DNA of 64,000 nt from Acanthacorydalis orientalis (GCA_034766995.1 CM068317.1:17191654-17255653); one strand, 5' to 3'; counted from the stretch's first letter, positions 49,303-61,067 are shown. Program-made: numbers and translations. Notes: generated from the sequence alone by a model not told the origin.

Positions 49303-49689
49303 TAAGCCAACTGTTAGAAACATGTAATAAAATATTAGTTACTAATTTTTATTTAATATTTGCAAAGTAAGATGACCAAAAAAGAAGTAAGATCTAAAAA
49401 ATGCAACTAAATATAGAAATTATTCATCTGTGATTCATGATTTCAAATTTTTAATTAAGACAAATATCTCTTGAAAAATCTTTGTTGCTTTTCTGAAAAT
49501 AAAGAACGTAAAATAATCAAAGTTTTTTTCTGAAAATGAGGATATATAAAAAAAATTTGATAAGAATATTTCATTTGAATCACTCTTTCAGATTACCAGT
49601 AATAGTATTCTAATCTATACCAGATACAAAAAATAAAAATACATGAATATCTTCATTCTTGACTAATGTTATTTTATCATTCACAAATT
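49303..49689. other. AT-rich stretch, no gene
   Basis: Nothing recognisable. Confidence 0.5.
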
Positions 49690-50193
49690 GCCAGAAGAAG
49701 ATTCACAGAGCTGGGGGCCCCTGACGGTAAAATTTACGAGACCACCAAAATTTATCTGATAAGCAAAAAATATATTTCATCACATTTTTTCTTTAAATTT
49801 ATAACTTTATTCTATAAATATATAAATTACATCATATAAAATATTTTTAATTATTTTTTAGAAAAATAAAGGAACGAAAACTATAATTCTGTCAACGACG
49901 GATGGTGATAATGTGTTGCAGGTGTGCTGCATGAATAAAAATACAATTAAAATGTCATGATGCCACCTATGGTATTACAAACAAAACCTTTTTTCTCTTG
50001 TTTCTTTCCCTCACATCATCGGTTATTTTCCTTCATATATTTTCCTACATAAATTAATTATTATCAACTAAGATATTGAAATGTCGGTTTCATTTCTTTA
50101 TGTAATGAATAATTTCTTTCTACGATCTCAGGGCTCCTCGAACTCAGAGCCCCTGGCATCCGCCAGATCCAATACCTGCTTGACCCGCCACTG
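49690..50193. mobile_element. possible hAT-like non-autonomous element
   Basis: The right end, read inward on the minus strand from 50193, is CAGTGGCGGGTCAAGCAGGT followed by a GGATGCCAGGGGCTCTGAG block. CAGTGGCGG with a nearby GGGGC(C/T)CCTG motif is a common form for hAT terminal regions. At the left (about 49700-49730) GAGCTGGGGGCCCCTGACGG could be the partner. No 8-bp target duplication was identified, so the boundaries are uncertain. Confidence 0.4.
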
Positions 50194-50324
50194 GTGACGT
50201 ATTTTATATAATATTTTAAGTTTACTTGTTATTTTGGAGATTTTCAACAGAGCCGCTTTCACTCATTGGACTATGAACGACCACCTAGTCCGACCCACCC
50301 TTACTGTGCCACTGCAAATTGTAA
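50194..50324. mobile_element. possible second hAT-like end
   Basis: Reading inward from 50324 on the minus strand gives CAGTGGCACAGTAAGGGTGG then GTCGGACTAGGTGG, again a CAGTGGC start. It is a separate end in the same orientation 131 bp from the first, suggesting nested or tandem hAT-type insertions. Confidence 0.35.
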
Positions 50325-50476
50325 GAAAACTGTAAACTAGTTAATAAAAAATGTTATAAATGAACTGAAATATATTTTCAAGTCAATTTTCTTCGTTTTA
50401 TAGAAAAAAAATATGTATTCGACAGTACTCATATTTGCTGTTTTTCATTTGCAGATACTTTATTTTTATTATAAAA

Positions 50477-50477
<1 letters not shown>

Positions 50478-50538
<61 letters not shown>
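50478..50538. repeat. (TA)n microsatellite
   Basis: About 30 TA units. Confidence 0.95.
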
Positions 50539-50540
<2 letters not shown>

Positions 50541-50639
50541 GTAATGTTATTTGGATGTTGCACATAATATATCACTTTTTTCGCGTTGTAAATTATTAAT
50601 CATTTAATAAATTTCTCCTTTTTATTTCCACATAGCATA

Positions 50640-50825
50640 TGATTTGTCACATCGTTTGCGATCAAGGACCTGGTGACCTTTTACATGACTGAAACGGTTT
50701 GTGGAAGAAGAGCATCATCACAAACAGGTGGAACGATTTTTCATGACCTTACACAAGGTCGCATCTTATTATGACCTTAACGGAACTCTAATGTACACAC
50801 AAAGGTAACCTCTTACTGACCTAAT
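50640..50825. promoter_or_regulatory. cluster of nuclear-receptor-like half-sites
   Basis: TGACCT (the complement of AGGTCA) occurs at 50674, 50744, 50772 and 50817, and AGGTCG at 50756. The pair at 50744/50756 is an everted arrangement, TGACCTTACACAAGGTCG. The sequence is less AT-rich than its flanks and has no transposon motif. In insects such half-sites are bound by receptors such as FTZ-F1, ERR, HR38/HR3 or EcR-USP. Binding here is inference. Confidence 0.35.
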
Positions 50826-51234
50826 TATATCTTTTGTGATTTGAAAGGTAAATAATCAAGTCGTCAATTACCGTTACTACTATGTGTTCTAATTTTATTT
50901 TTTTTTTATAAACAGTTGTGTACAATTATTATATTAACAATATATACAACAGATTTTTTCTAAAATTTCAAATCAGACAATTATTCAACAGGTGCAATTA
51001 ATAATAACTTTGCGACGTAGTATTGATACATGAAAAATAATTCAAGAGATTTTTCTCTTGAAAATCAACAAAACAGAAATTCTGAAACTTTAATTAATGA
51101 CAATGTGTTGAAAATGTTATTGGACGAATACAATTGTCAAATAGTATAAAAACTTATAGAGAAGCTCTATTATACAATAACTTCTCGCCATCTCACAGCA
51201 ATTAGTAAATTGAAAAAGTTAAAAAAGTAGTTGA
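50826..51234. other. AT-rich stretch, no gene
   Basis: Nothing recognisable. Confidence 0.5.
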
Positions 51235-51252
51235 ATATATATACTCGTATAT

Positions 51253-51318
<66 letters not shown>

Positions 51319-51377
51319 GTATATATATATACTGTAAATCTACTCCTTCTTCTTTTGTCTCTATTTATCTCTCTCTC

Positions 51378-51429
<52 letters not shown>

Positions 51430-51462
51430 TTATTATATATAGAGAGAGAGAAAAATAGAGAC
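51235..51462. repeat. TA microsatellites with flanking (TC)n/(GA)n inverted repeat
   Basis: TA tract 51235-51332, then at 51358-51462 GTCTCTATTTATCTCTCTCT followed by a second TA tract and the inverse AGAGAGAGAGAAAAATAGAG ending GAC. The whole inner part can fold into one hairpin with the TA tract as its upper stem. Confidence 0.9.
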
Positions 51463-51851
51463 AGAATAAAAGGGAAGAAAATTTACAAAATATCAACATA
51501 TAAGTATACTTCTAATAAGAAAAGCGAGATTTATTTTCTCACTATTAATTTCAATTTTTTCACTAATTCAATACTCATATGAACACTGAAAAACTAAAAT
51601 GTTGATTACAAATATTTTAAATTATGAAGCAAAAGTTCCTTGTACATTATGTATTTTAGTATAAAAATTTCCATATTCCATCACGTTTATATTTTCTTCA
51701 AATTGGTTACAATAAGCAAGCAAATGTTGATGGAAACAATTAGAATCCTTCTCTCAGGTTAATAAAATTTGATGGAGTACGACAAATATTACCATATGAT
51801 TGTCTACTGTAAACTTATGTATATAATAATAATAATTTTAATGTATTTTCC
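51463..51851. other. AT-rich stretch, no gene
   Basis: Nothing recognisable. Confidence 0.5.
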
Positions 51852-52098
51852 GTGATTCCAAAAATTTCTTGATGGGGAGGAGAGCCTTGAAAATGAAGAA
51901 GGTCGTCGGTGTCATTCTTCCATTCAAAACAGCCAACTGAAGGCATTAGTTGAATCAGAACCATGCACAACAATTCGAAAGGTTGTACAAAAGTTATGCG
52001 TTAGTCATCTATCAGTTATGGATCACTTAAAACCACAAAATAAAATATGTACATGAATTTGAAGGTTACAAACCGCAATTATTTCTTACCAACTTAAT
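51852..52098 (+). mobile_element. mariner deletion derivative, copy F (5' truncated)
   Basis: Starts inside the first helix-turn-helix (FQKFLDGEESLENEEGRRCH, then SSIQNSQLKALVESEPCTTI, RKVVQKLCVSHLSVMDHLKP) and continues through the shared junction (ICT.ISR or MYMNLKVTNRN in frame) into the 3' terminal repeat ending ACCAACTTAA. The leader and 5' terminal repeat are missing. Confidence 0.82.
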
Positions 52099-52353
52099 AA
52101 ATAAATCAATTATTTGTTACGAATATGATTTAAATTTTCCATATTATAATAATTACTAATATTATTGTATTAGACCAGTTTATTTATGATGACGGGAAAT
52201 GTGGGGTTCTATTATTTCATAATAGTATTAATTTCTATTAATAACAATTATGAGTTATCCATCAAAATATTTTCATACAATAAGTAAACTGTTCAAAAGC
52301 AAATACTCGTATAAGTAAAAAAATTACAAAATTTATATTTTATGAAGCACGTG

Positions 52354-52355
<2 letters not shown>

Positions 52356-52390
<35 letters not shown>

Positions 52391-52407
52391 AATATATACA
52401 TATATAC

Positions 52408-52465
<58 letters not shown>

Positions 52466-52466
52466 G
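52356..52466. repeat. (TA)n microsatellite
   Basis: TA tract with occasional CA steps, immediately 5' of the LINE tail. Confidence 0.95.
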
Positions 52467-52474
52467 CATATATT

Positions 52475-53125
52475 ATATGTTATGCGATGTGATCAATGTC
52501 TGCCTGAAGAAAATTGAAATAAAAGGAACAGAAATAAAAGAAGTTACGAAGTATATCTAACTAGGCCAGATTATCAACAAAGATGGATAACAACAGGAGA
52601 ATAAAAATATGATGAAGGTCATTTGGACGAAATACCTTGATATTTAAAGCAGTAATCCTATTCTGTTTTTAAGAAAAAAGTAATTGATCAAATGTATACT
52701 ACTGGTTCTTACACATATGGCAGCGAAATGTGGATACTTTATGCTAAAATCATTCAAAGACTGCAAACAACATAGAGAAATATGGCAATATACATGCTAG
52801 GAATAACAAGAAGAGATTGGAAATGAATAGAATTGATAAGAAAACAGACAGTGGTCACAATTGTAATGAGAAGAGTAAGATTCTGAACTGGAAATGGACG
52901 GGACACGTTGCAAGAAAAGCAGACAACCGATGAACAACAGAAATTATTAACTGGAAACCAAGAAATATAAAAAGATCAAGAAAGACACCAATGAAGAGGT
53001 AGCAAATTAAAAAAAATTATTTGAAATCAGTGGAAAAGAGAGGCAATTAATAGCGCAAAGTTGAAAATCATGAAGAGGCTTTTATCCAGCAGTGGATTGA
53101 CAGAGGCTGCTGCTGCTGCTGATGT
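52475..53125 (+). mobile_element. non-LTR retrotransposon 3' end (reverse transcriptase C-terminus)
   Basis: Plus strand, with frameshifts and stops: EVTKYI.LGQIINKDGNQQE, KKVIDQMYTTGSYTYGSEMW (family form QC.LP.LTYG.ETW), IIQRLQTT.RNMAIYMLGIT then RRDWK, RKQTVVTIVMRRVRF.TGNG then RDTLQEKQ (family form ...RVR.LKW.WAGHVAR), and WNREAINSAKLKIMKR-like before FIQQWIDRG. This is the conserved C-terminal part of an insect LINE reverse transcriptase polyprotein. The tail is a short CTG/GCT repeat (53106-53122). As usual for LINEs, the copy is 5' truncated. Confidence 0.82.
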
Positions 53126-53759
53126 TATGGGAGCAAGTGTATGAATTATCATATGGAGTAATTTGATGGAGTCTTATATAATTTTTTGCGTATATAAAAA
53201 AGATCCATTCTAATATATATATATATATATATTGTATTTAATAAGTAAAGAAAATAAAAGTACTATTTACATATATTATATTAAAATTCGTAATGATAAA
53301 CTATATAAAATATTCAGTTTTATAATGACTTAGACATATAATTTTTAGAAGAAGTATTGATAGGTATCAAATAAACTGCTTAAAAATTAATAAATAGAAT
53401 ACTTTTTTCTGAATTAAAAAAATAATAATTTATTAAAGTAGATATTTATTTAATATTCACTTTATTCGAAAAGACATTTCTTTAAAAAGATGACTAAGTT
53501 ATATAATGTATATTATGTGTGAATTAAAATTAATAAGTTAGCATAAATATTAAAAAATAAACATGAAACTGATCGATTTTTTATTTTTATTCTATATACA
53601 CATCCTATTTGAAATCGTGTCAATGTGATATTCAAAGCGAAAAGAATTCGCAATAAAAATGTATTAGTAGTTTTCTGATTCAAAGCTATATTATAAATAT
53701 GTACCCTCGTGCGAATAAGCTTAATTGAATAAACACATTAAAAAACATATACAATACTA
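53126..53759. other. AT-rich stretch, no gene
   Basis: Only a short TA run at 53212-53233. Otherwise nothing recognisable. Confidence 0.5.
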
Positions 53760-54010
53760 TTATGTGCGGCGGAAAAAAACCAGATTTAAAAACAGCATAA
53801 TTACAAACGGACAAAATTGTTAACGCATAAACAATTCGTCGTCGAGCGTTATCGTTGGGAAACCACGTTATTCGACCGTTTTTAACGACCGTAACGAGTG
53901 CACAAACGCGTCGTTAAACGAGCTACCACTACGTGTTACAGTGGCGCCATGTCTGTCCGCCGGTCACGCGCCCAACTACATTCCATCAAGCGAAGGTTTA
54001 CACATACGCT
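53760..54010. promoter_or_regulatory. CpG-rich islet, candidate regulatory element
   Basis: The most CpG-dense stretch in the window: CGTCGTCGAGCG, CGACCGTTTTTAACGACCG, AAACGCGTCGTTAAACGAGC, GTCCGCCGGTCACGCGCCC. Unique sequence with no transposon motif and no supported reading frame. In a host with such AT-rich DNA, a preserved CpG-rich patch suggests selection or lack of methylation. Promoter or enhancer function is inference. Confidence 0.35.
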
Positions 54011-54499
54011 CGTTCCTACATTATTAAATTGGGTCTATATACGTGATTTTTAACTTCATTACATATGTTTTTATTCGATATGCTCGTATAGCAGTATAAA
54101 GGAGCGTGCGAGGTTCACTGTCACAATTAATTATTTTTCTTTTTGTTCGTGAAACATTAATACGATTTTGTTTGAACGTCATCTGGAATGTTTGAGCTAT
54201 ACAATAACGAATAGTTTTTATGTTATTGAATAGTTTGCCTTGCCTGCTCTTTATTTTAAATCATAATTTTTAATATAGCTGCAAATAAATTATTTTTTTT
54301 TTCAAACTACGACAGATCGAAGAATTATATTTATAAAACCATCAACTACAAAGATTCTAAAAACATTTCTTATATATAAATTCATTAATAAACTTTTTTA
54401 AATGTTCATAATCATATAGCTTTATTCAATATAAAAACCATTTAATTTTTGAATACAAATTTAACAAGTTTTCTGTTATAACATAGATATGAATAAATA
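54011..54499. other. AT-rich stretch, no gene
   Basis: Nothing recognisable. Confidence 0.5.
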
Positions 54500-55771
54500 T
54501 TGGGTTAGAAGTAAAGTTCGTAGCGTTTTCCAATAGATGTCATTATTTCAGTTACACGCGAAGCTCGATTATGTGACATGACTACATATGTGGTTTTTGA
54601 CAGGTGACATCATTGCAACGTTTCTTTCTCTGCTATATTTGTGCAATTTTGAGAATTTTAAGTCTACTAAATTTAAAATTGAAAATGAAAGAATATAAGG
54701 TGCACTTTTGTCATTTGATGCTGTTTTATTTCCGGAAAGAAAAAAATGCTGCAGAGGCAGGAAAAAAGATATCCAAAGTGTCTGGAGAAGGTGCCGTATT
54801 TGGCAGCATTGTACGAAAGTGATTCAATTGGTTCAGAGATGGAAAATTCAACCTAGAAAATCGACAGCATGCCTGTAGAACTATAGTTTTTGATAATGAT
54901 AAAAGTGCAACATTAATGGAAAATAATCATTTTTACATGACACGGGACGTCGAAGAGATACTGTAGGTATCTCATACGAGTGTTGTGAGGTATTTGGAGA
55001 CACTTGTATATGTGTATCGCTACGATATTTGGGATTCTCATAATTTAACTGAACTTAATGGAACGTATTTCCATCAGTAATTCGCTCCTTAAAAGAAACC
55101 AAAACGACCCGTTTCTAAACCAATTAATCACGGGCGTCTATAATAGTGTGAATCGAAAAAGGTTTTGGGGAAATGAAAAGAGCCTCCGTTAACCGTTCAA
55201 AAAGCGGGTCTTCATCCGAAGAAAATGTTGATGTGCATTTGATGGGAATGGAAAAGTGTTGTGTATTATGAGCTTTTCCCAAAAAATCAAATGATAAATT
55301 TGGAGAAGATTTGTGCTCAATTGGATCAATTAAAGGTGCCAACCGATCAAAAACGTTCAGAATTGGCCAATATGAAGGGTATAGTTTTCCACCAAGACAA
55401 CACTAGATCTCACATCTACGAGTATTTTCAGTCTCGACAGAAGTTGGTGCCGTTTGGCTGAGACGTTCTACCTCACCAGCCATATTCATCTATTCTTGCA
55501 CCTTTAGATACCAATTGATCCGGTCTCGACAGAATTCTTTTAATGGAAAAAACTTCACTTCTCTGGAATCCTACAGAAACTACCTGCATCTATTCATCGC
55601 TCAGAAAAATTCCAAGTTCTGGGAATATGAAATTATGAAACTACGTGAAAAATGGAGAAATGTGGTGGATCAAAAATGCACATATGTATTAGAATAAATA
55701 TATGTACAAATAAGTAAACACTGCTTTTGAATTTTACCTTAAAAACGATAAAAACTTTTGTTTCAATTCAA
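54500..55771 (+). mobile_element. mariner, full length, both ends and TA sites
   Basis: Left end TTGGGTTAGAAGTAAAGTTC and right end (inward) TTGAATTGAAACAAAAGTTT enclose 1,272 bp flanked by TA on both sides, without a TA tract. The transposase is present from end to end but broken. No large internal deletion is visible. Confidence 0.9.
54685..55697 (+). pseudogene. mariner transposase, full-length relic
   Basis: Likely start ATG 54685 (MKEYKVHFCHLMLFYFRKEK then NAAEAGKKISKVSGEGA, first helix-turn-helix). Then WFRDGKFNLENRQH in a shifted frame; YMTRDVEEIL.VSHTSVVRY (second helix-turn-helix); degraded KPINHGRL near the DEKW site; PPLTVQKAGLHPKKMLMCIW then WEWKSVVYYEL; LDQLKVPTDQKRSELANMKG then IVFHQDNTRSHIY with the second catalytic Asp (about 55397); PYSSILAPLDTN matching PYSPDLAPSDY; and MEKTSL...ETTCIYSS and KLREKWRNVVDQKCTYV at the C-terminus. 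The first catalytic Asp region is not readable. Several stops and frameshifts; dead. Confidence 0.85.
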
Positions 55772-56399
55772 TACAATATTTGTCAAAAATATTTTTTTAT
55801 TCGTTAAAGAAAAACGATAAAGATTAGGTTTTCAAAACAGAAGTGGAAGATAAATTATTTTCAGTAACTTCTATACACAATGGTTTTGGTTAAACTATTG
55901 TTTTTCTTGGAAACGGTTAGAGATAAATAGAAAACTTATTACTTTAATTATAGAGAACAAAAAGAGACATATTCAAATGGCCTTGAAAGCTCTTAATTTT
56001 CAAGATATAGTTTAAAATTTTCTTATATTAAATTAGAAACGGTACTTTTGAGGCACCTTTTCAAAGAAATAAATAAAATGAATAGTTTTTGTACCGACTT
56101 AATTTCTCGAAAACCTTACAATTTTTGAAATAACAACTAAAAACCATTCAATAGTGACTTTTTTATTTATTGTGAGTCATCGATAAAATAACTAATGCAA
56201 TCTAATGTAAGTACAGTAACTACAATTGAATTGATTCTTTTATGTAAAAATAATAAATGCATTCCATCCAGCCTTAGTAATTTTGGTATGATTCTAAATA
56301 TTTTTCAACCGAATGTCATTGTTTAAGAAAAATTCTTGCATATCTTGTAAATCAATACGACTGACTGCCAGTGTTAAAGTACAATCATGATATAGTATG
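55772..56399. other. AT-rich stretch, no gene
   Basis: Nothing recognisable. Confidence 0.5.
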
Positions 56400-57215
56400 G
56401 TTGTTCAAAATAAATAGGAGCTACAGATGTTCTGGAAGCAGTTGTCGTAAACCAACGTGACTTGACATAAGATATCGCACACAATCGAAGTATTATTAGT
56501 CAACCTACGCTATGGGTAATACTTATAGGAAATAAAAACTATTCATACAATGTTTCACTTCTACAGAAAAATTTTTGGCTAGATTACAACACGCATATCC
56601 AGTTTTGTCATTCGGGCTAGGAAATAATTATCGAAATTCGGACTTTTTCAGATTTGTATTGTGATCATATGAAGCGACATTTAAGAATAATGGAAACGTT
56701 GAGAGGCAGAACTTCCTTTATTGGAATATAGTCAATTCACACTGGATATAAACCGTGGATAATGAACATGATGGATCATTAATGCTTCAGTAAAAATTAT
56801 TGATGTTCGTCTGTCAATGCCATATCATTCTTTTTCGAAGGCTCTATAACTACAACACGGTTTGTTCGATTAGTAGATGATATTCTGTTGAGTGATCAAG
56901 CTCGTATATATCTTCAGTTAGATTAGTGCACCACCACATTTCGAAATAAATTCCAGACAACTCTTTAACGATATTCTTAATTAAATGGAGGGCTCATACC
57001 GTTTTCTATAAGATCTTTAGATTTAATATGCTTGTTTTATTATCTCTAGAGTAGAGTTAAGAACCTAGGCAACTTTAAATGCCTTACAATCCGAGATAAC
57101 GTGACGGAACGAATAAAAGAACGTTTTGAAAAAATCAATCCTCACTAGTTAGAAGAATTCCAAACTAACTTTGACGAAGATTACATAAATGAAATGAAAG
57201 TAATAAACATATAAA
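56400..57215 (+). pseudogene. second Tc3-like transposase relic
   Basis: Plus strand blocks: DVLEAVVVNQRDLT.DIAHN then RSIISQPTLWVIL (matching the helix-turn-helix with S...I...L), a degraded YSYNVSLLQ region (matching YHPYHISLHQ), a C-terminal stretch near 56880 with ILLSDQARIYLQLD, and near 57065 KNLGNFKCLTIRDNVTERIK then ERFEKINP. These match the order of a Tc3-like transposase, but the DDE motifs are not clearly readable. More diverged than the copy at 20763. Confidence 0.6.
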
Positions 57216-57384
57216 CAGTTATTTTGATCAAAAAACCCTAAAATAAGTAATCTTGTTTTTTTTTCTTGTCACTCTTTGCCTTTTATAATTTCTAAAATAT
57301 CTTTATTACAACTATCTCTAACCGTTTCTTAAAAAAAACTATATATCGTTTTACCAGAATCAACCTGTACATATTTATATCTAT

Positions 57385-57410
57385 ATCTACCTATCTATCT
57401 ATCTATCAAT

Positions 57411-57476
<66 letters not shown>
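57385..57476. repeat. compound (CTAT)n(CA)n(TA)n microsatellite
   Basis: CTAT units, then CA, then TA repeats in succession. Confidence 0.95.
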
Positions 57477-57480
<4 letters not shown>

Positions 57481-57865
57481 GTTAAAGCACAGTGAAACCT
57501 TTGAGAGATATTTTTGTGGTCGAGTAATTTATTACTGTGTGCTTTATGTAATTAAAAAAAATAAAATAAAATATATTTTATACTGAAAAGAAAATTAAGA
57601 TTTCGTTTTCAACAACATTAAATATAATGCTCTTTTACAATCATGATAAAAAGTGTATCATCTGTTTTAAGAATTTGTATTTGTATAAAATTTAGATCAT
57701 TAACAGAATCTAATTCACAACAAGTTAAATTAAGAAAGAGCTCTCTCAATAGTGAAAGAAAACAAGCAATAGATATTAACATAAAGAGTACATTAAAAAT
57801 CTAAAATGATGTACTTATTAAATAAAGAGCTTCTCTGACAGAGACATATATTAATGAACAAATTA

Positions 57866-58330
57866 TTAGGTTGATGGGAAAATAATCGCGGTTTTTGTTT
57901 TCTGAATTCTAACCTTAGTTTTTTCAATGAAAGTGTCATTTCATCGTATTCATATTAATATCATTTTCGGAGTGCTTTTTTCGGTTTGGAATTTGGTGTA
58001 ATGAACTTTGGTTTTATTATTAATTTTGCGTCAAATTGGTTATTTAATTAAAGATAGAAAAGAAGCAAATAAGAGTAATTTTTATATGAGTTCAAAACGG
58101 GTTGTGAAGCAGCAGAAACTGATCATAAAATAAACGATGCTTTTGATGTGGATACTGTTAAAGAACGTACAGTGCAATGGTGGTTCCAAAAATTTTGTAC
58201 TGGGAATAAGAGCCTTGAAGATGAAGAAGGTTGCAGTCGTCCTTGTTCAGCTCGTAACGATCAACTGAAGGCGTTACTTGAATTAGAACCACGCACAACA
58301 ATTCGAGAGATTACACAAAAGAAAAGAAAT
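57866..58330 (+). mobile_element. mariner relic, copy D (3' truncated)
   Basis: Left end TTAGGTTGATGGGAAAATAA, the shared cecropia-type leader, then YEFKTGCEAAETDHKINDAF and VDTVKERTVQWWFQKFCTGN (an uninterrupted 58148-58320 part), SLEDEEGCSRPCSARNDQLK then ALLELEPRTTIREITQK. The mariner match stops at about 58322, before the second helix-turn-helix ends, and no 3' terminal repeat follows. The frame continues into unrelated AT-rich sequence to 58438. Confidence 0.85.
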
Positions 58331-60061
58331 CAATTGGAAAAGAATCACGTTTTGATTAAATGTAAAAAAATGTGTCCAATTTTTAATGCATATGTAACAA
58401 ATATTAAATGTTACATATATTTTGAAAGATTACGTTGACAGTTACCATTTAAATATAAAATTGATTTATGTTGAATGCGTTTTTATTAATTGAGTAGTTG
58501 TAAAACGTGTGCACGAACAATTTTATATAGCTTATTATTTACCTTCCAAAAACTATGAAATTTTTCAGAAACCACAAAAATAAAGTAAATAATATAACAC
58601 AGTATCTGATATTACCATCATATAATGATTTTCAAATTTCAAAAGAAACAATTTTAACTGATATTACGAATGATAACTCAAAAGTTCACTTTAGAAAGTT
58701 CGACGATGATTTTAATCAAATTTAACAAGATATAATAAAACAGCATAATAATATCAATAAAAGAGTTTTTTCAGAGTTTAAATACCAGTGTTTGACTGAA
58801 TTTCGGTATATTAAATGGCTTATATGCGTTTGAGCATTCGATGAGACTGCAGTGAGTACTACATTGATTATCTGAAAATAATTGCAAGAATCGTATCTCA
58901 ACATATATTATTGTTAAATCAGACTATTAAATAAAATCCAATAATAACTCCAATTTTCTATTCAAGAATCATTAATGAAAAATGGAGAAAATACAGTAAT
59001 TAGTGTTGCATCTTTGGAAGAGATTGCTATTTGATCGAATTTCAAAAAAGTTACCTTCAAAACTGGAAATATTTTATTATCTGTCATCTTCCAATGGAAC
59101 ATCATAACATCATAATAGTATAGTATAGTATTTTCAATAACTCAACTGACTAAAGCAAAAAATCTCAGAGAAACATCTGGTTTCGTTTAATCAAACAGTT
59201 GCCTTTCAAATTACAACGCTAAATCACATACTCTAATGCAGACCCAACAAAAATTAAAATTGAGATATCCACTCATGCATATTTCTTTGTTTTCTAGGTA
59301 AAGATCAATCAGACTATCTCAGTTATTAGAAAACAGCATCAAAGTAACATTGTGCCTTAAATAATCTTCGTTCTTCTACATGAATTAATCATTTTTTAAT
59401 TATAAAAACGCTACTATAATTTTCAAAAATTATATAGAAGACACTAATAAGTATTTAATTGATCGATAAAGCATACTGTCTACAAACTTATTTCGTACTG
59501 AAAAATTGGACAGATTTTTACAAACGCTCTATCCTTTATAGAGCTAATGACATAAAATATTGTTCTTGTCTTATAAAAGAATAAATATTGTATAAGAATA
59601 ACTATTATAGAAATACTATTATATATAGAGAGAGAATTATTGTTATAAAATATTAAATAATAAATATTAATTAAATAATTAAATAATATATTAAAAATAT
59701 TTTTTCTAATTTTTCAGATATTTTGTATTTATGAGGAAGCCATTTTTGTTACTAATTTAAATTATAATTCAGGTTTAGAATTTTTATGCATAATATTTAT
59801 ATTTTTTTACGTATAAAATACATAAAATTAGAAATATGTGTAAGATTTTAATTAATCATTACTTAATTTGAAAACGTTTATAAACGTTGCATGCAGATTC
59901 TCTGGTCACTGAATTTATAAAATATTTTAAATGTCATATTTATAACATCGCTTTTTTTAAGAAGTTGTTGTTAGGTATCAATTTTTATTATATTTATTAG
60001 GTGTAGATATTTATCTTACAGATATTTATTCATACACAAAGATCTATAATAACTTTCAGTT
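58331..60061. other. AT-rich stretch, no gene
   Basis: 1.7 kb with nothing recognisable. Confidence 0.5.
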
Positions 60062-60508
60062 TTAACCCTTTTAGTGGCGAACAACGATATATCGTCGTTG
60101 GTTACACTTGCGAAAAATACCAACGAAGATATATCGTTGTGCGTGAGTCACTATGGATTTGATATAATTCCAGAGTTGAGGGCTTTTATTACCGTTCTTT
60201 TAGAAATGGGGATTACTCTAAAACCTACATTTTTTAGTTATTGGTCAACAAACTATAGATATATTCCATATTTCGAGAAAATGTTTAGTAGAAATAGATT
60301 TCAACTTATTTAAAAAAAAATCATATTGAAATACTTTAGTTATTAATTCATTTTCCCTTTATTTTTTTAATGTTCCTTTTTAAATTTTGTAATTAGCACT
60401 TAAAAATAAATTTTTACAACTTTTTTTCTCAAACCTGACCAAACTACATCAGTTTGGCTTGACACTATTCTCTCAGGTGCAACTTTTTCGATTACCACTA
60501 AAGGTTAA
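60062..60508 (+). mobile_element. piggyBac-like derivative with both TTAA sites
   Basis: TTAA at 60062-60065 and 60505-60508 bound 447 bp. Terminal repeats: CCCTTTTAGTGGCG inward from the left, CCTTTAGTGGTAATCG inward from the right. Just inside the left end, CAACGATATATCGTCGTTGG (60082-60101) and CCAACGAAGATATATCGTTG (60120-60139) form a subterminal inverted repeat with one mismatch. The interior keeps a fragment of the N-terminal third of the transposase. It is a different subfamily from the element at 1642, since the terminal repeats differ. Confidence 0.85.
60074..60313 (+). pseudogene. piggyBac transposase N-terminal fragment
   Basis: The reading frame has no ATG at its start (it opens with GTG at 60074) and includes the subterminal repeats. 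From about residue 28 it reads FDIIPELRAFITVLLEMGIT, LKPTFFSYWSTNYRYIPYFE and KMFSRNRFQLI. The ELRAF...LMGI..KP....YWS....Y.P.F...MSRNRFQ.I pattern is the conserved start of the piggyBac DDE domain, just before the first catalytic Asp. The frame ends there, so no catalytic Asp is encoded. Confidence 0.85.
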
Positions 60509-60561
60509 ACTACACATGAGTATTTCAAAAATTTCAAAACCATATAAAAACTGATTTTATG

Positions 60562-60567
<6 letters not shown>

Positions 60568-60602
<35 letters not shown>

Positions 60603-60610
60603 AATATATG

Positions 60611-60677
<67 letters not shown>

Positions 60678-60678
60678 C
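60568..60678. repeat. (TA)n microsatellite
   Basis: Two TA tracts interrupted near 60598-60614. Confidence 0.95.
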
Positions 60679-61067
60679 TGCTTATATTAATTTTGACAAT
60701 TATATTCATTTCAAGTACATATACACACATACCCTATTCATTCACAAACTTGTGAGATATTCGGTGAAATTACACGAAATTATTGTTAAACATAAACGTC
60801 ATTAGTAACTTGATAATTATTAATTAACTAAAACTGCTGACTGCTATTTCATTATTATAAGTTTGCAGGCAATTTATAGTATTTTGTTACAACGATTTTC
60901 ATTTATGTAATGAGGAACATATAATATTACTAATAATATTTATTTAAAAATATTTGTTTTAATTACCATACAGCAACGTAAAATGAAATTCGTATATAAA
61001 CATACACATCGTTGTTAAAAAATTGATAAAAATAAATTTGTGAATAACTAAATAAAACTAATAATAC

